Shown: positions 41,414 to 51,098 of the stretch, piece by piece
Position numbering within the stretch: position 1 is the first letter of the stretch
Layout of the letters: each line of letters begins with the position of its first letter
NCBI RefSeq assembly: GCF_035271705.1
Contig: NZ_DATERI010000053.1
Coordinates: 1-64,000 of the forward strand
DNA: 64,000 nucleotides
Origin: Buttiauxella sp035271705
GTDB taxonomy: Bacteria; Pseudomonadota; Gammaproteobacteria; Enterobacterales; Enterobacteriaceae
Direction of reading: 5' to 3'
Made by a program: the position numbers and the translations under genes
Notes under the pieces: generated by a model
Told to the model about the DNA's origin: nothing
The model's database searches: none
What the model saw: only the letters and a program-made list of their open reading frames with translations

Positions 41414-42322
41414 TCATGCGTGGGTTCGAACCAAGGGCAGCAATTCATCCATCTTTTTCTCAACCGCCAGGCTCCCGGCGCTGATCGCCTCAGCAGCGCG
41501 ATGGAAATCCAGAGTTGATATCTGCGGGCAAAAGGGTTGCAGCAAAATATCTGGCGGATCACCCGCCATACGGTTGCGCTTTAAACGGTTTTCCAACACC
41601 TGAATCGACGTGGTCATGATTTCCATGGCTGTGGGTGTCGTCGTGGCACGGCGTGGGGTTATTTTACCGAGCTGTTCGCGCAAACGGCCACGCCAGGTAT
41701 CAGGTTGCACCAGGTTTTCTGCCAACGGGGTTGTCATATTAACGGAGAGTAAATCTTGCTGCATCAGATGCGCGTCATGTTGCAGATCGACGGCAATCAC
41801 GATATCGGCACCTAATGCGCGGGTCAGCGAAACCGGCACAGGATTAACCACCGCACCATCCACAAGCCAATAGCCGTTGTATCCCACAGGTGACAGCAAA
41901 CCTGGCATGCTACAAGAGGCGCGAACCGCCTGATGCAGATCTCCATCCGTGAACCACAACTCGCGCCCAGTGCTTAAATTGGTCGCAACTGAACCAAAAC
42001 GTAGCGCACAGTCTTCAATGTTTTCTTCGGTGATTATCTTGCGAACGCTATTGAACACTCTTTCGCCACGGAGCAAACCGCCGCGACGCCAGGAAAGATC
42101 CATCAGTCGCAGTACATCCCAATAGCCGAACGAGCGTACCCATCGTTCCATCATAGGTAAGCGATTACTGGCATAAGCGGCACCGACCAGCGCCCCTACG
42201 GAGCAACCTGCGACAATATCAATCTGAATGCCTGCTCGTTTTAACGCATTAATGACACCAATATGCGCCCATCCCTTTGCTGCTCCCGACCCTAATGCCA
42301 GGCCGATCTTTACCTGTCTCAT
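41414..42322 (-). CDS. rssA: Patatin-like phospholipase family protein RssA
   Basis: Patatin-domain protein of 302 residues (E. coli 301). The nucleophile Ser41 is in GCSVG, the catalytic Asp in DGAVVNP, and the oxyanion loop GSGAAKGWAHIGV is N-terminal. Role unclear; it is coupled to rssB in enteric bacteria. Start codon ATG at 42322. Confidence 0.93.
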   Translation of the reverse strand: MRQVKIGLALGSGAAKGWAHIGVINALKRAGIQIDIVAGCSVGALVGAAYASNRLPMMERWVRSFGYWDVLRLMDLSWRRGGLLRGERVFNSVRKIITEENIEDCALRFGSVATNLSTGRELWFTDGDLHQAVRASCSMPGLLSPVGYNGYWLVDGAVVNPVPVSLTRALGADIVIAVDLQHDAHLMQQDLLSVNMTTPLAENLVQPDTWRGRLREQLGKITPRRATTTPTAMEIMTTSIQVLENRLKRNRMAGDPPDILLQPFCPQISTLDFHRAAEAISAGSLAVEKKMDELLPLVRTHA

Positions 42323-42350
42323 TTCGCCTCGTTCTTTCTTCCCCAGTTTA

Positions 42351-42407
42351 TACCCATCATCCTTTAAGCTTCAGGAGTGTTGGCTGCAACTCGAATGCCA
42401 ATGGGTA
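42351..42407. repeat. Short palindromic repeat remnant, copy E
   Basis: TACCCATCATCCTTTAAGC at one end and TGCCAATGGGTA at the other, with 'ttggctgcaactcgaat' between; resembles the joined outer ends of the repeat family. It lies between divergent rssA and ychJ. Confidence 0.5.
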
Positions 42408-42497
42408 TTTCACCTCGTGACGAAGTCGCCACTGCTCAGTTAACATAGCTACACTGCGTATTTACGCCGACTCTTTTTTTGTAACCAAGGAGATGCT

Positions 42498-42956
42498 GTG
42501 TCGCAACTTTGCCCTTGTGGTAGCGGTCTGGAGTATAGCTTATGTTGCCAACCTTACCTACGCGCAGACACGCTCGCGCCAACCCCATCACAGCTTATGC
42601 GTTCGCGTTATACCGCTTATGTGATGCAGGACGCAGATTATCTGGTAGCAAGCTGGTATCCACAGACCCGCAGCCCGTCACTGAGAAGCGATATTCCCGC
42701 AGGTTTTGCGACCACACAATGGTTAGGTCTGACGGTATATGCAACGGCTGCCGGACGTGATGAGAACGAAGGTTTCGTCAGTTTTGTCGCACGTTTTGAA
42801 GAGCAAGGCGTGGAAAGTGCCATTATTGAACGCTCTCGTTTTTTAAAGGAAAACGGTCAGTGGTACTATGTTGATGGCACACGCCCGCAGTTTGGCCGTA
42901 ATGACCCCTGCCCTTGCGGCTCCGGAAAAAAATTCAAAAAGTGTTGTGGGCGATAA
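42498..42956 (+). CDS. ychJ: YchJ family protein with two SEC-C motifs
   Basis: A 152-residue protein bracketed by metal-binding SEC-C motifs, CPCGSGLEYSLCC at the N-terminus and CPCGSGKKFKKCC at the C-terminus, around an NTF2-like domain. The start is GTG at 42498, with AAGGAG upstream, and the sequence MSQLCPCGS matches E. coli. The motifs resemble the zinc site of SecA; function is unknown. Position between rssA and purU is as in E. coli. Confidence 0.93.
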   Translation: MSQLCPCGSGLEYSLCCQPYLRADTLAPTPSQLMRSRYTAYVMQDADYLVASWYPQTRSPSLRSDIPAGFATTQWLGLTVYATAAGRDENEGFVSFVARFEEQGVESAIIERSRFLKENGQWYYVDGTRPQFGRNDPCPCGSGKKFKKCCGR

Positions 42957-42991
42957 CGCTCCATGGCACAAATGATTTAAAAATACATATC

Positions 42992-43116
42992 TTACCCAAG
43001 CGACTTCAAGTTGCAGGTAGGCGGCAATCGAGTAAATCCCAATGAGCTGACTCAAGTCAGTGATTCGGGTGAACGAGAACAGACAACAACCCTGCGTCTT
43101 GAAGGGCGACGGGGAC
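42992..43116. repeat. Dispersed palindromic repeat, copy F, in the purU leader
   Basis: Runs TTACCCAAGCGACTTCAAG ... CTTGAAGGGCGACGGGG with an inner palindrome GAGCTGACTCAAGTCAGTGATTC. It is nearly full length and ends about 20 bp before the purU ATG. It makes an open frame in phase with purU, which can mislead start calling. Confidence 0.75.
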
Positions 43117-43136
43117 ACAACAGGACTCACCTTGCG

Positions 43137-43979
43137 ATGCAAGCACTACAACGAAAAGTACTACGCACCATCTGCCCTGACGCAAAAGGGTTAATCGCCA
43201 AGATCACCAATATTTGTTACAAGCACGAACTGAACATTGTTCAGAACAATGAATTTGTTGACCATCGCACCGGTCGCTTCTTTATGCGTACCGAACTTGA
43301 AGGTATTTTCAATGACAACACTCTGCTGGCGGATTTAGACAGTGCATTACCCGAAGGTTCGGTACGTGAATTAACACCTGCTGGCCGTCGTCGTATCGTG
43401 ATTCTGGTGACAAAAGAAGCGCACTGCCTGGGTGACCTGTTAATGAAAGCCAACTACGGCGGCCTGGATGTCGACATTGCCGCGGTTATCGGCAATCACG
43501 AGACGCTGCGCACGCTGGTTGAACGTTTTGATATTCCGTTTGAGCTGGTGAGCCACGAAGGGCTGACTCGTGAAGATCACGATAAGCAGATGGCTGACGC
43601 GATTGCCGCGCATAAACCGGATTTCGTGGTACTGGCGAAATATATGCGCGTGTTAACACCAGAATTCGTTTCACGCTTCCCGAACCAGATTATCAATATC
43701 CACCATTCGTTCTTGCCAGCATTTATCGGTGCGCGTCCTTATCACCAGGCGTATGAACGAGGCGTGAAGATTATCGGTGCCACAGCGCACTATGTGAATG
43801 ACAATCTGGATGAAGGTCCAATCATCATGCAGGATGTGATTCACGTTGATCACACCTATACCGCCGAAGATATGATGCGTGCCGGACGTGATGTTGAGAA
43901 AAACGTTCTCAGCCGTGCGCTCTACCAGGTTCTGGCGCAACGTGTATTTGTTTACGGTAATCGCACTATCATTCTGTAG
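43137..43979 (+). CDS. purU: Formyltetrahydrofolate deformylase PurU
   Basis: Hydrolyses 10-formyltetrahydrofolate to formate and tetrahydrofolate, supplying formate for PurT. The 280 residues equal E. coli PurU. An N-terminal ACT domain (about 8-85) is followed by the formyltransferase fold with HHSFLPAFIGARPYHQAY and the catalytic His and Asp. I start at ATG 43137 (MQALQRKVLR, as E. coli MHSLQRKVLR). The longer frame from 43011 reads into repeat F. The ribosome binding site is poor. Confidence 0.95.
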   Translation: MQALQRKVLRTICPDAKGLIAKITNICYKHELNIVQNNEFVDHRTGRFFMRTELEGIFNDNTLLADLDSALPEGSVRELTPAGRRRIVILVTKEAHCLGDLLMKANYGGLDVDIAAVIGNHETLRTLVERFDIPFELVSHEGLTREDHDKQMADAIAAHKPDFVVLAKYMRVLTPEFVSRFPNQIINIHHSFLPAFIGARPYHQAYERGVKIIGATAHYVNDNLDEGPIIMQDVIHVDHTYTAEDMMRAGRDVEKNVLSRALYQVLAQRVFVYGNRTIIL

Positions 43980-43983
43980 CGTT

Positions 43984-44023
43984 ATAACCCGCCAACGAAA
44001 ATGCGGCTTAAAGTATGACGGGT
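43984..44023. repeat. Short palindromic repeat remnant, copy G
   Basis: TAACCCGCCAACG ... AAAGTATGACGGGTA, a fragment of the repeat family directly after purU; could act as a hairpin. Confidence 0.45.
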
Positions 44024-44096
44024 ATGGCGAATTGTTTAGCTTTACAACGTAACGTGTAAAAAAACGGCAAACGATTCATTTTCTTACAGTGAGTGC

Positions 44097-44124
44097 TTTA
44101 CAGCGGCGCTTCATTTGATATGAT
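44097..44124 (+). promoter_or_regulatory. tyrT promoter
   Basis: TTTACA (44097-44102), 16-bp spacer, TATGAT (44119-44124), then the GC-rich discriminator GCGCCCCGC. It is practically the E. coli tyrT promoter, a classic stringently controlled, Fis-activated promoter. Confidence 0.88.
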
Positions 44125-44181
44125 GCGCCCCGCTTCCTGACAAAGGATGCGAGCAAGAAAGCCAATATATGAAATACCCCT

Positions 44182-44266
<85 letters not shown>

Positions 44267-44390
44267 TCTCTTAGTCGTAAATCCCAAACTAATCCAAACC
44301 GCACAATCTTTCATATTCCCATTGGGGAAGAATTCTTTACGTTTCGTTTGCCACATTTTGGTCAATATCGTTGCACCCCAACAAAAGCGC

Positions 44391-44418
44391 AAAAAAATAC
44401 CCGGCCGAAGCCAGGTAT
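44391..44418 (-). terminator. narGHJI operon terminator
   Basis: On the minus strand ATACCTGGC-ttcg-GCCGGGTAT followed by six or seven T, 23 bp after the narI stop. Confidence 0.85.
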
Positions 44419-44441
44419 CTTTCATTTCACTCATTCCACAC

Positions 44442-45119
44442 TCAGCGACGAGCGCGAACAATCTGATATTTACGCGTCAAATACTCAACTGGCGCGCTCC
44501 AGACATGAACCAGCCGGGTGAATGGGAACAGCAGGAACAGCGTCATCCCCAGCACTAAATGCACGCGGAAGACAAACGCTACACCATCCAAATTCGCCGA
44601 GGCGCCGCCCTGGAACGTCACGACCGTTTGCGCCCAACCCACCAGCTTCATCATCTCGCTGCCATCCATATGTTGAGCCGAGAAGGGAATGGTCAGTAGA
44701 CCCAACGCGCACTGAATCATCAACAGGCTGAGGATCAGAATATCCGCCGTGGTTGATGTTGCACGAATACGTGGGTTGAACAGACGGCGCTTGAGCAGTA
44801 ACAGCCCCCCCACCAGCGTCATCACACCACACGCGCCACCGGCAATCATCGCCATTTTCTGCTTCACATCAATGGGCAAGAATGACTCGTACATCCAGTG
44901 TGGCGTCAGCATGCCGAGGAGGTGCCCCGCGAAAATACCCAAAATCCCGAAATGGAACAGGTTCGACGCGAGATTCATCCCTTTGCGGTCCAGCATCTGG
45001 CTGGATCCCGCTTTCCAGCTGTACTGGCCGTAGTCGTAACGCAACCAACTGCCCAGCAGAAAAACGGTACCGCAGATATACGGATAGATGTCATAGAAGA
45101 ACACATTGAGAAATTGCAT
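44442..45119 (-). CDS. narI: Respiratory nitrate reductase gamma subunit NarI
   Basis: Membrane cytochrome b subunit that takes electrons from quinol and releases protons to the periplasm. The 225 residues equal E. coli NarI, with five helices and two b-type haems ligated by His residues (for example in LFHFGILGIFAGHLLG and RVHLVLGM). It starts two bases after the narJ stop. Last gene of narGHJI. Confidence 0.96.
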   Translation of the reverse strand: MQFLNVFFYDIYPYICGTVFLLGSWLRYDYGQYSWKAGSSQMLDRKGMNLASNLFHFGILGIFAGHLLGMLTPHWMYESFLPIDVKQKMAMIAGGACGVMTLVGGLLLLKRRLFNPRIRATSTTADILILSLLMIQCALGLLTIPFSAQHMDGSEMMKLVGWAQTVVTFQGGASANLDGVAFVFRVHLVLGMTLFLLFPFTRLVHVWSAPVEYLTRKYQIVRARR

Positions 45120-45121
45120 GA

Positions 45122-45823
45122 TTACTGTCCTCCGATATTCAGATACTGCGGAGCGACAGCCCCGGCAAAACGGCGCTGATGGCTGCTGATTTCAGACTCT
45201 CCACACCCTGCGTCTGCAACAAATTTCACCTGTTCTTCTTCCCAAACGGCGTCCAGAGCCTGTGGTGTGTCATCACGCGCTTCATCAGCAATTTGTTGGC
45301 TAACGCTTTCAACCACCACATCGCTTTGCGAAATACCCAACAGCACATCAAACAACACGGCATAGTCGCTTTCACGCTGTTTTAGACGTGCCGCCAGTAG
45401 CGCCAGAATCGGCGCAACATCCTGCAAACCACCACGTGCTTCGGCCTCGGTTCGCTGGGATAAATACTCCAGATACAGCGGCAGATGGTCTGGCAGCTCG
45501 CGGCTGTCGATTTCCATACCTGCTTGCTGATACTGGTTCATCAGATTGACCATCGCCTGCCCACGGTCGCGAGATTCGCCGTGAACATGTTCAAACAACA
45601 GCAGCGATGTCGCACGCCCTCGGTCAAACAGTTGACTGTAACTGGCCTGAGTATCCAACAAATCGCCGCTGCATAAGCGAGTGATGAAATGAGTAAGCTG
45701 GGTAGCCTGTTGCACTTCAAGTACATTACCGTCAACTAACGCATCGCGGAGTTCTTGTTGATGCTGCCACAAAGCCGCATCCGGATACTCAAGCAAACGG
45801 GAAATAACCAGTAGTTCAATCAT
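45122..45823 (-). CDS. narJ: Nitrate reductase assembly chaperone NarJ
   Basis: Cytosolic chaperone of the TorD/NarJ family that holds apo-NarGH until the molybdenum cofactor is inserted; not part of the final enzyme. 233 residues (E. coli 236). Helical, with the family sequence ELPDHLPLYLEYLSQ. The ATG overlaps the narH stop (ATGA). Confidence 0.95.
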   Translation of the reverse strand: MIELLVISRLLEYPDAALWQHQQELRDALVDGNVLEVQQATQLTHFITRLCSGDLLDTQASYSQLFDRGRATSLLLFEHVHGESRDRGQAMVNLMNQYQQAGMEIDSRELPDHLPLYLEYLSQRTEAEARGGLQDVAPILALLAARLKQRESDYAVLFDVLLGISQSDVVVESVSQQIADEARDDTPQALDAVWEEEQVKFVADAGCGESEISSHQRRFAGAVAPQYLNIGGQ

Positions 45824-47355
45824 GGTTTTAACTCCGTTTTGCTCGACACATCAATCGCGTCGATACGTTTGCTATTGAACAGGTTGAATTTGCTGTCAGA
45901 ACCGTGGCAACCATCACCAAAGCTGAAGCCACAACCATTACGTTCAGGGAAAGCCTCTGCCGCCAGTTCTCGATGGCTGGATGGCACCACGAAACGGTCT
46001 TCGTAGTTTGCAATCGCCAGATAACGATACATTTCCTGCGCCTGGGCTTCGGTCAGACCGACTTCTTCCAGCGCACGAGTATCATTAATCCCTTCCACGG
46101 TTTCAGCACGTTTGTAATGGCGCATCGCCATCATGCGTTTCAGCGCACGCAGAACCGGAGCGGTGTCCCCTGCGGTCAACAGATTCGCCAGGTATTCCAC
46201 CGGAATACGCAAGCTTTCTACGTCAGGCAGAATGCCAGTGTGCGGCAATTCGCCCGCGTCGGCCGCAGATTGAATGGGCGACAACGGCGGCACATACCAA
46301 ACCATCGGTAGCGTGCGGTATTCAGGATGCAAAGGCAGAGCCAGCTTCCAGTCCACCGCCATTTTGTAGACCGGTGACTGTTGTGCCGCGTCGATAACGC
46401 TCTGCGGAATACCCTGCTCCAGTGCCTTTTCGATAACCGCTGGGTCGTTCGGGTCGAGGAAAATACTCAACTGACGTTCGTAGAGGTCTTTTTCGTTTTC
46501 GGTGCTTGCCGCCTGCTCGATAGCATCTGCGTCATACAACAACACGCCGAGATAACGGATACGACCGACACAAGTTTCAGAACAGACCGTTGGCATCCCC
46601 GCTTCGATACGTGGATAGCAGAAAATGCACTTCTCGGATTTACCCGACTTCCAGTTGAAGTAGATTTTCTTGTACGGACAGCCAGTGATGCACATACGCC
46701 AGCCACGGCACTTGTCCTGGTCAATCAGGACAATGCCGTCTTCTTCACGCTTATAGATAGCGCCACTCGGGCAAGTTGCCGCACAAGCCGGGTTCAAACA
46801 GTGTTCGCACAGACGCGGCAAATACATCATGAAGGTGTTTTCGAACTGGCCATACATCGCTTTTTGCATGTTGGCGAAGTTCTGATCTTTGGCGCGTTTT
46901 TCGAATTCGCCGCCAAGAATCTCTTCCCAGTTAGGGCCGGCTTCGATTTTATTCATTCTCTGGCCGGTAATCAGCGAGCGCGGACGCGCAATCGGCTGAT
47001 GTTTACCTTCCGGCGCGTTATGCAGATGCTGGTAATCAAAATCAAATGGCTCGTAATAATCATCGATACCCGGCAGGTGCGGGTTGGCGAAGATTTTCCC
47101 CAGCAACATGGCGCGGTTACCCATGCGTGGCTGCAATTTGCCATTGATTTTACGGATCCAACCGCCCTTCCATTTTTCCTGGTTTTCCCAGTCGTTCGGG
47201 TAGCCAATCCCCGGTTTGGTTTCCACGTTATTAAACCACGCGTACTCCATCCCTTCGCGGCTGGTCCAGACGTTTTTACAGGTCACAGAACAGGTATGAC
47301 AGCCGATGCATTTATCAAGATTCAGCACCATGCCGACTTGTGAACGAATTTTCAT
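45820..47355 (-). CDS. narH: Respiratory nitrate reductase beta subunit NarH
   Basis: Iron-sulphur subunit of 511 residues (E. coli 512). It carries three [4Fe-4S] and one [3Fe-4S] clusters through four Cys groups: CIGCHTCSVTC, CEHCLNPACAATC, CRGWRMCITGC (Trp in place of one Cys, giving the 3Fe cluster) and CIFCYPR...CSETCVG. It passes electrons from NarI to NarG. Its start overlaps the narG stop by 4 bp. Confidence 0.97.
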   Translation of the reverse strand: MKIRSQVGMVLNLDKCIGCHTCSVTCKNVWTSREGMEYAWFNNVETKPGIGYPNDWENQEKWKGGWIRKINGKLQPRMGNRAMLLGKIFANPHLPGIDDYYEPFDFDYQHLHNAPEGKHQPIARPRSLITGQRMNKIEAGPNWEEILGGEFEKRAKDQNFANMQKAMYGQFENTFMMYLPRLCEHCLNPACAATCPSGAIYKREEDGIVLIDQDKCRGWRMCITGCPYKKIYFNWKSGKSEKCIFCYPRIEAGMPTVCSETCVGRIRYLGVLLYDADAIEQAASTENEKDLYERQLSIFLDPNDPAVIEKALEQGIPQSVIDAAQQSPVYKMAVDWKLALPLHPEYRTLPMVWYVPPLSPIQSAADAGELPHTGILPDVESLRIPVEYLANLLTAGDTAPVLRALKRMMAMRHYKRAETVEGINDTRALEEVGLTEAQAQEMYRYLAIANYEDRFVVPSSHRELAAEAFPERNGCGFSFGDGCHGSDSKFNLFNSKRIDAIDVSSKTELKP

Positions 47356-50300
47356 TTTACGCTCTCCTGTTTCTGGTCATTGCCTTCACCGTCTAACCAG
47401 TTAATGTCTTTCATCTTACGCACCACCACGAACTCATCGCGGTTTGAGCCGACGGTGCCGTAATAGTTAAAGCCATATGCCAGTTGCGCATAGCCGCCAA
47501 TCATATGGGTCGGTTTCGGACTGATACGGGTCACCGAGTTGTGAATACCCCCACGTTGCCCCGTGATTTCAGAACCCGGCAGGTTCACGATGCGTTCCTG
47601 AGCGTGGTACATCATGGTCATGCCTTCCGGCACACGCTGGCTCACCACCGCACGCGCCGTCAGCGCCCCGTTTTTATTGAACACTTCAATCCAGTCGTTA
47701 TCTTCGATGCCCAGATCTTTAGCGTCGATTTCACTCATCCACACAATCGGGCCACCGCGAGAAAGCGTCAGCATCAACAAGTTGTCGCTGTAGGTTGAGT
47801 GAATGCCCCATTTCTGGTGCGGCGTCAGGAAGTTCAACGCTTTCTCTGGGTTACCGTTGGACTTCTTGTTCATCACCCCTTTCACCGAACGGGTGTCAAT
47901 GGGTGGGCGGTACACCAGCAAGCTTTCGCCAAAATCGCGCATCCACTGGTGATCCTGATACAGCTGTTGGCGGCCAGAAAGTGTCCGCCACGGGATCAGC
48001 TCGTGAACGTTGGTATAACCGGCGTTGTAAGAGACGTGTTCATCTTCAAGGCCTGACCAGGTCGGGCTGGAGATGATTTTGCGTGGCTGCGCCTGAATAT
48101 CACGGAAGCGGATTTTTTCATCTTCTTTATTGAGCGCAAGGTGCGAGTGGTCACGACCGGTAAATTCACTCAATGCCGCCCAGGCTTTCACTGCCACCTG
48201 GCCGTTAGTTTCAGGGGCAAAGGTCAGGATCACCTCAGCCGCATCAATGGCGGTATCGATCTTCGGTAAGCCTTTAGCCGGGCCGTCTGCCTTGGTGTAA
48301 TTGAGTTTACGCAGCAAATCCACTTCAGTTTGCGTGTTCCAGGAGATACCTTTCCCACCGTTGCCGATTTTTTCCATCAGCGGGCCAACGGATGTGAAAC
48401 GCTCGTACGTCGCAGGATAGTCACGTTCAACGGTCACCAGGTGTGGCGCGGTTTTACCCGGAATCAGGTCACATTCACCTTTTTTCCAGTCCATCACACC
48501 GAACGGCTGCGCCAGTTCTGCAGCTGAGTCGTGCTGGATTGGCAACGTCACCACATCGGTTTCTTTACCTAAATGGCCGACGCACACTTCAGAGAATTTC
48601 TTGGCGATAGCTTTATATATTTCCCAATCGCTTTTCGAATCCCAGGCAGGGTCAACCGCGGCAGAAAGCGGATGAATAAACGGATGCATATCCGAGGTAT
48701 TCATATCGTCTTTCTCATACCAGGTGGCGGTCGGCAACACGATGTCCGAATACAGACAGGTGCTCGACAGACGGAAGTCCAGCGTCACCACCAGATCCAA
48801 TTTACCGTCAAGACCGTTGTCTACCCACTCGACCTCTTCTGGCATCACGCCACCTTCTTTGCCCAAATCTTTGCCCTGAATACCGTTTTCAGTACCCAGC
48901 AGATATTTGAGCATGTACTCGTGACCCTTACCGGAAGAACCCAGCAGATTTGAACGCCAGACAAACAGGTTGCGCGGATGGTTATTGCCTGCATCTGGCT
49001 GCTCTGCTGCAAAGCGTATCTCACCACTTTTCAACTGCTGTACGGTGAAATCAGCCGGGCTCATGCCCGCTTCTTTCGCCTGTTTTGCAATGTGCAGCGG
49101 GTTGGTGTTGAGCTGTGGAGCAGACGGCAACCAACCCATGCGCTCGGCACGCACGTTGAAGTCAATCAAATGGCCGCTGTAGCGAGATTTGTCCGCCAGT
49201 GGGGAAAGCAGTTCCTCGGCGGTCAGCGACTCATAACGCCATTGGCTTGAGTGGTTATAGAAGAACGAGGTGCTGTTCATATGGCGTGGTGGACGCTGCC
49301 AGTCCAGCGCGAACGCCAGTGGGGTCCAGCCCGTTTGTGGGCGCAGTTTTTCCTGGCCCACATAGTGAGCCCAGCCGCCGCCGCTCTGCCCGACACAACC
49401 ACAGAACACCAGCATGTTAATCAGGCCACGGTAGTTCATGTCCATGTGGAACCAGTGGTTCATACCGGCACCGACGATGATCATTGAGCGACCATGGGTT
49501 TTGTCGGCATTGTCGGCAAATTCACGCGCAATACGGATGATGTTCTGACGGGAAACGCCGGTGATTTGCTCAGCCCACGCCGGGGTATACGCTTTCACAT
49601 CGTCATAGTTCGATGCACAGTTAGCGTCGTCCAGGCCACGTTCGAGGCCGTAGTTCGCCAGAGTCAAATCATAAACGGTGGTCACTAACGCGCGGGTTCC
49701 ATCCGCCAGTTGGATACGTTTCACCGGCAGTTTGTGCATCAGCACATTGTCGAGTTTAACGTTGTTGAAGTGCTCGGTGCTTTCGCCGCCAAAGTACGGG
49801 AAACCCACATCAGCCACTTCATCGTGGCTGCCCAGCAAGCTCAGACGCAGCTCGGCTTCTTCACCGCTGGTGCCATCACGCTGTTCAAGGTTCCACTTGC
49901 CCTTCTCGCCCCAGCGATAACCGATGGAGCCGTTAGGTGCCAGCAGTTCGCCGCTCTGGTTATCCAGAGCCACCGTTTTCCACTGCGGATTATTTTCCTG
50001 ACCGAGACCATCCACCAGGTCTGAAGCACGCAGCATACGGCCCGCAGCGTAGAAACCATCACGCTCCTCTAACATCACCAGCATCGGCATGTCGGTGTAA
50101 CGACGTACATAATCGGTGAAATATTGGCTTGGGTTATCGAGGTGGAATTCACGCAACATGACATGGCCCATCGCCAGTGCCATTGCCGCATCGGTGCCTT
50201 GCTTAGGTGCCAGCCACTGGTCGCACAGTTTGGCGATTTCTGCATAGTCCGGCGTGACGGCAACTGTTTTGGTGCCTTTGTAGCGCACTTCGGTAAAGAA

Positions 50301-51098
50301 GTGATCATCTGGCGTACGGGTTTGCGGGACGTTAGAACCCCAGGCAATGATGTAGCTGGAGTTGTACCAGTCGGCAGATTCCGGTACGTCAGTTTGCTCG
50401 CCCCAGGTCATTGGGGAGGCCGGTGGTAAATCGCAGTACCAGTCGTAGAAACTCAGACAAGCACCACCAATCAGAGAGAGGTAACGCGCCCCTGCGGCAT
50501 AAGAGACCATCGACATGGCAGGAATTGGCGAGAATCCGGCAATACGGTCAGGGCCGAAGGTTTTCGCGGTATAGACGTTCGCCGCAGCAATCAGCTCGTT
50601 GACTTCCTGCCAGCTTGAACGGACAAAACCACCACGACCACGGGCTTGTTTATAGCTTTTTGCTTTTTCCGCGACATTGATAATTGAAGCCCAGGCGTCG
50701 ACCGGGTCAGCATGGAGGGTTTTGGCTTCGCGCCACAGCTTGATTAGACGCTTGCGCATCAAAGGATATTTCAGGCGGTTAGCGCTGTAGAGATACCAGG
50801 AGTAACTCGCACCACGTGGGCAGCCGCGCGGCTCGTGGTTTGGCATATCAGGGCGAGTTCGCGGGTAATCGGTTTGCTGAGTTTCCCAGGTCACCAGGCC
50901 GCTTTTAACATAGATCTTCCAGCTACAGGAACCCGTGCAGTTTACCCCATGAGTGGAGCGAACCACTTTGTCGTGCTGCCAACGCATTCGATAACCTTCT
51001 TCCCAATCACGATTGGTATCGAGCAGTTGGCCATGTCCATCGGCAAAAGTTTCGCCCTTCTGTTTGAAGTAACGAAACCGGTCAAGAAATTTGCTCAT
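47352..51098 (-). CDS. narG: Respiratory nitrate reductase alpha subunit NarG
   Basis: Catalytic molybdenum subunit (Mo-bis-PGD, one [4Fe-4S] cluster) that reduces nitrate to nitrite on the cytosolic side during anaerobic respiration. 1248 residues (E. coli 1247). The N-terminal cluster FS0 uses His and Cys in HGVNCTGSC. The Asp ligand of molybdenum is expected in the YNSSYIIAWGSN-type region. CAGGAGAATCCCG precedes the ATG, identical in style to E. coli. First gene of narGHJI, behind an FNR and NarL controlled promoter. Confidence 0.97.
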   Translation of the reverse strand: MSKFLDRFRYFKQKGETFADGHGQLLDTNRDWEEGYRMRWQHDKVVRSTHGVNCTGSCSWKIYVKSGLVTWETQQTDYPRTRPDMPNHEPRGCPRGASYSWYLYSANRLKYPLMRKRLIKLWREAKTLHADPVDAWASIINVAEKAKSYKQARGRGGFVRSSWQEVNELIAAANVYTAKTFGPDRIAGFSPIPAMSMVSYAAGARYLSLIGGACLSFYDWYCDLPPASPMTWGEQTDVPESADWYNSSYIIAWGSNVPQTRTPDDHFFTEVRYKGTKTVAVTPDYAEIAKLCDQWLAPKQGTDAAMALAMGHVMLREFHLDNPSQYFTDYVRRYTDMPMLVMLEERDGFYAAGRMLRASDLVDGLGQENNPQWKTVALDNQSGELLAPNGSIGYRWGEKGKWNLEQRDGTSGEEAELRLSLLGSHDEVADVGFPYFGGESTEHFNNVKLDNVLMHKLPVKRIQLADGTRALVTTVYDLTLANYGLERGLDDANCASNYDDVKAYTPAWAEQITGVSRQNIIRIAREFADNADKTHGRSMIIVGAGMNHWFHMDMNYRGLINMLVFCGCVGQSGGGWAHYVGQEKLRPQTGWTPLAFALDWQRPPRHMNSTSFFYNHSSQWRYESLTAEELLSPLADKSRYSGHLIDFNVRAERMGWLPSAPQLNTNPLHIAKQAKEAGMSPADFTVQQLKSGEIRFAAEQPDAGNNHPRNLFVWRSNLLGSSGKGHEYMLKYLLGTENGIQGKDLGKEGGVMPEEVEWVDNGLDGKLDLVVTLDFRLSSTCLYSDIVLPTATWYEKDDMNTSDMHPFIHPLSAAVDPAWDSKSDWEIYKAIAKKFSEVCVGHLGKETDVVTLPIQHDSAAELAQPFGVMDWKKGECDLIPGKTAPHLVTVERDYPATYERFTSVGPLMEKIGNGGKGISWNTQTEVDLLRKLNYTKADGPAKGLPKIDTAIDAAEVILTFAPETNGQVAVKAWAALSEFTGRDHSHLALNKEDEKIRFRDIQAQPRKIISSPTWSGLEDEHVSYNAGYTNVHELIPWRTLSGRQQLYQDHQWMRDFGESLLVYRPPIDTRSVKGVMNKKSNGNPEKALNFLTPHQKWGIHSTYSDNLLMLTLSRGGPIVWMSEIDAKDLGIEDNDWIEVFNKNGALTARAVVSQRVPEGMTMMYHAQERIVNLPGSEITGQRGGIHNSVTRISPKPTHMIGGYAQLAYGFNYYGTVGSNRDEFVVVRKMKDINWLDGEGNDQKQESVK

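Noticed and set aside
43011..43136. N-terminal extension of PurU
   Set aside because: This stretch is repeat F and spacer; homology and length place the start at 43137.
46381..47343. 320-residue frame antisense to narH
   Set aside because: It is a shadow of the highly conserved narH coding sequence on the opposite strand; no family recognised.
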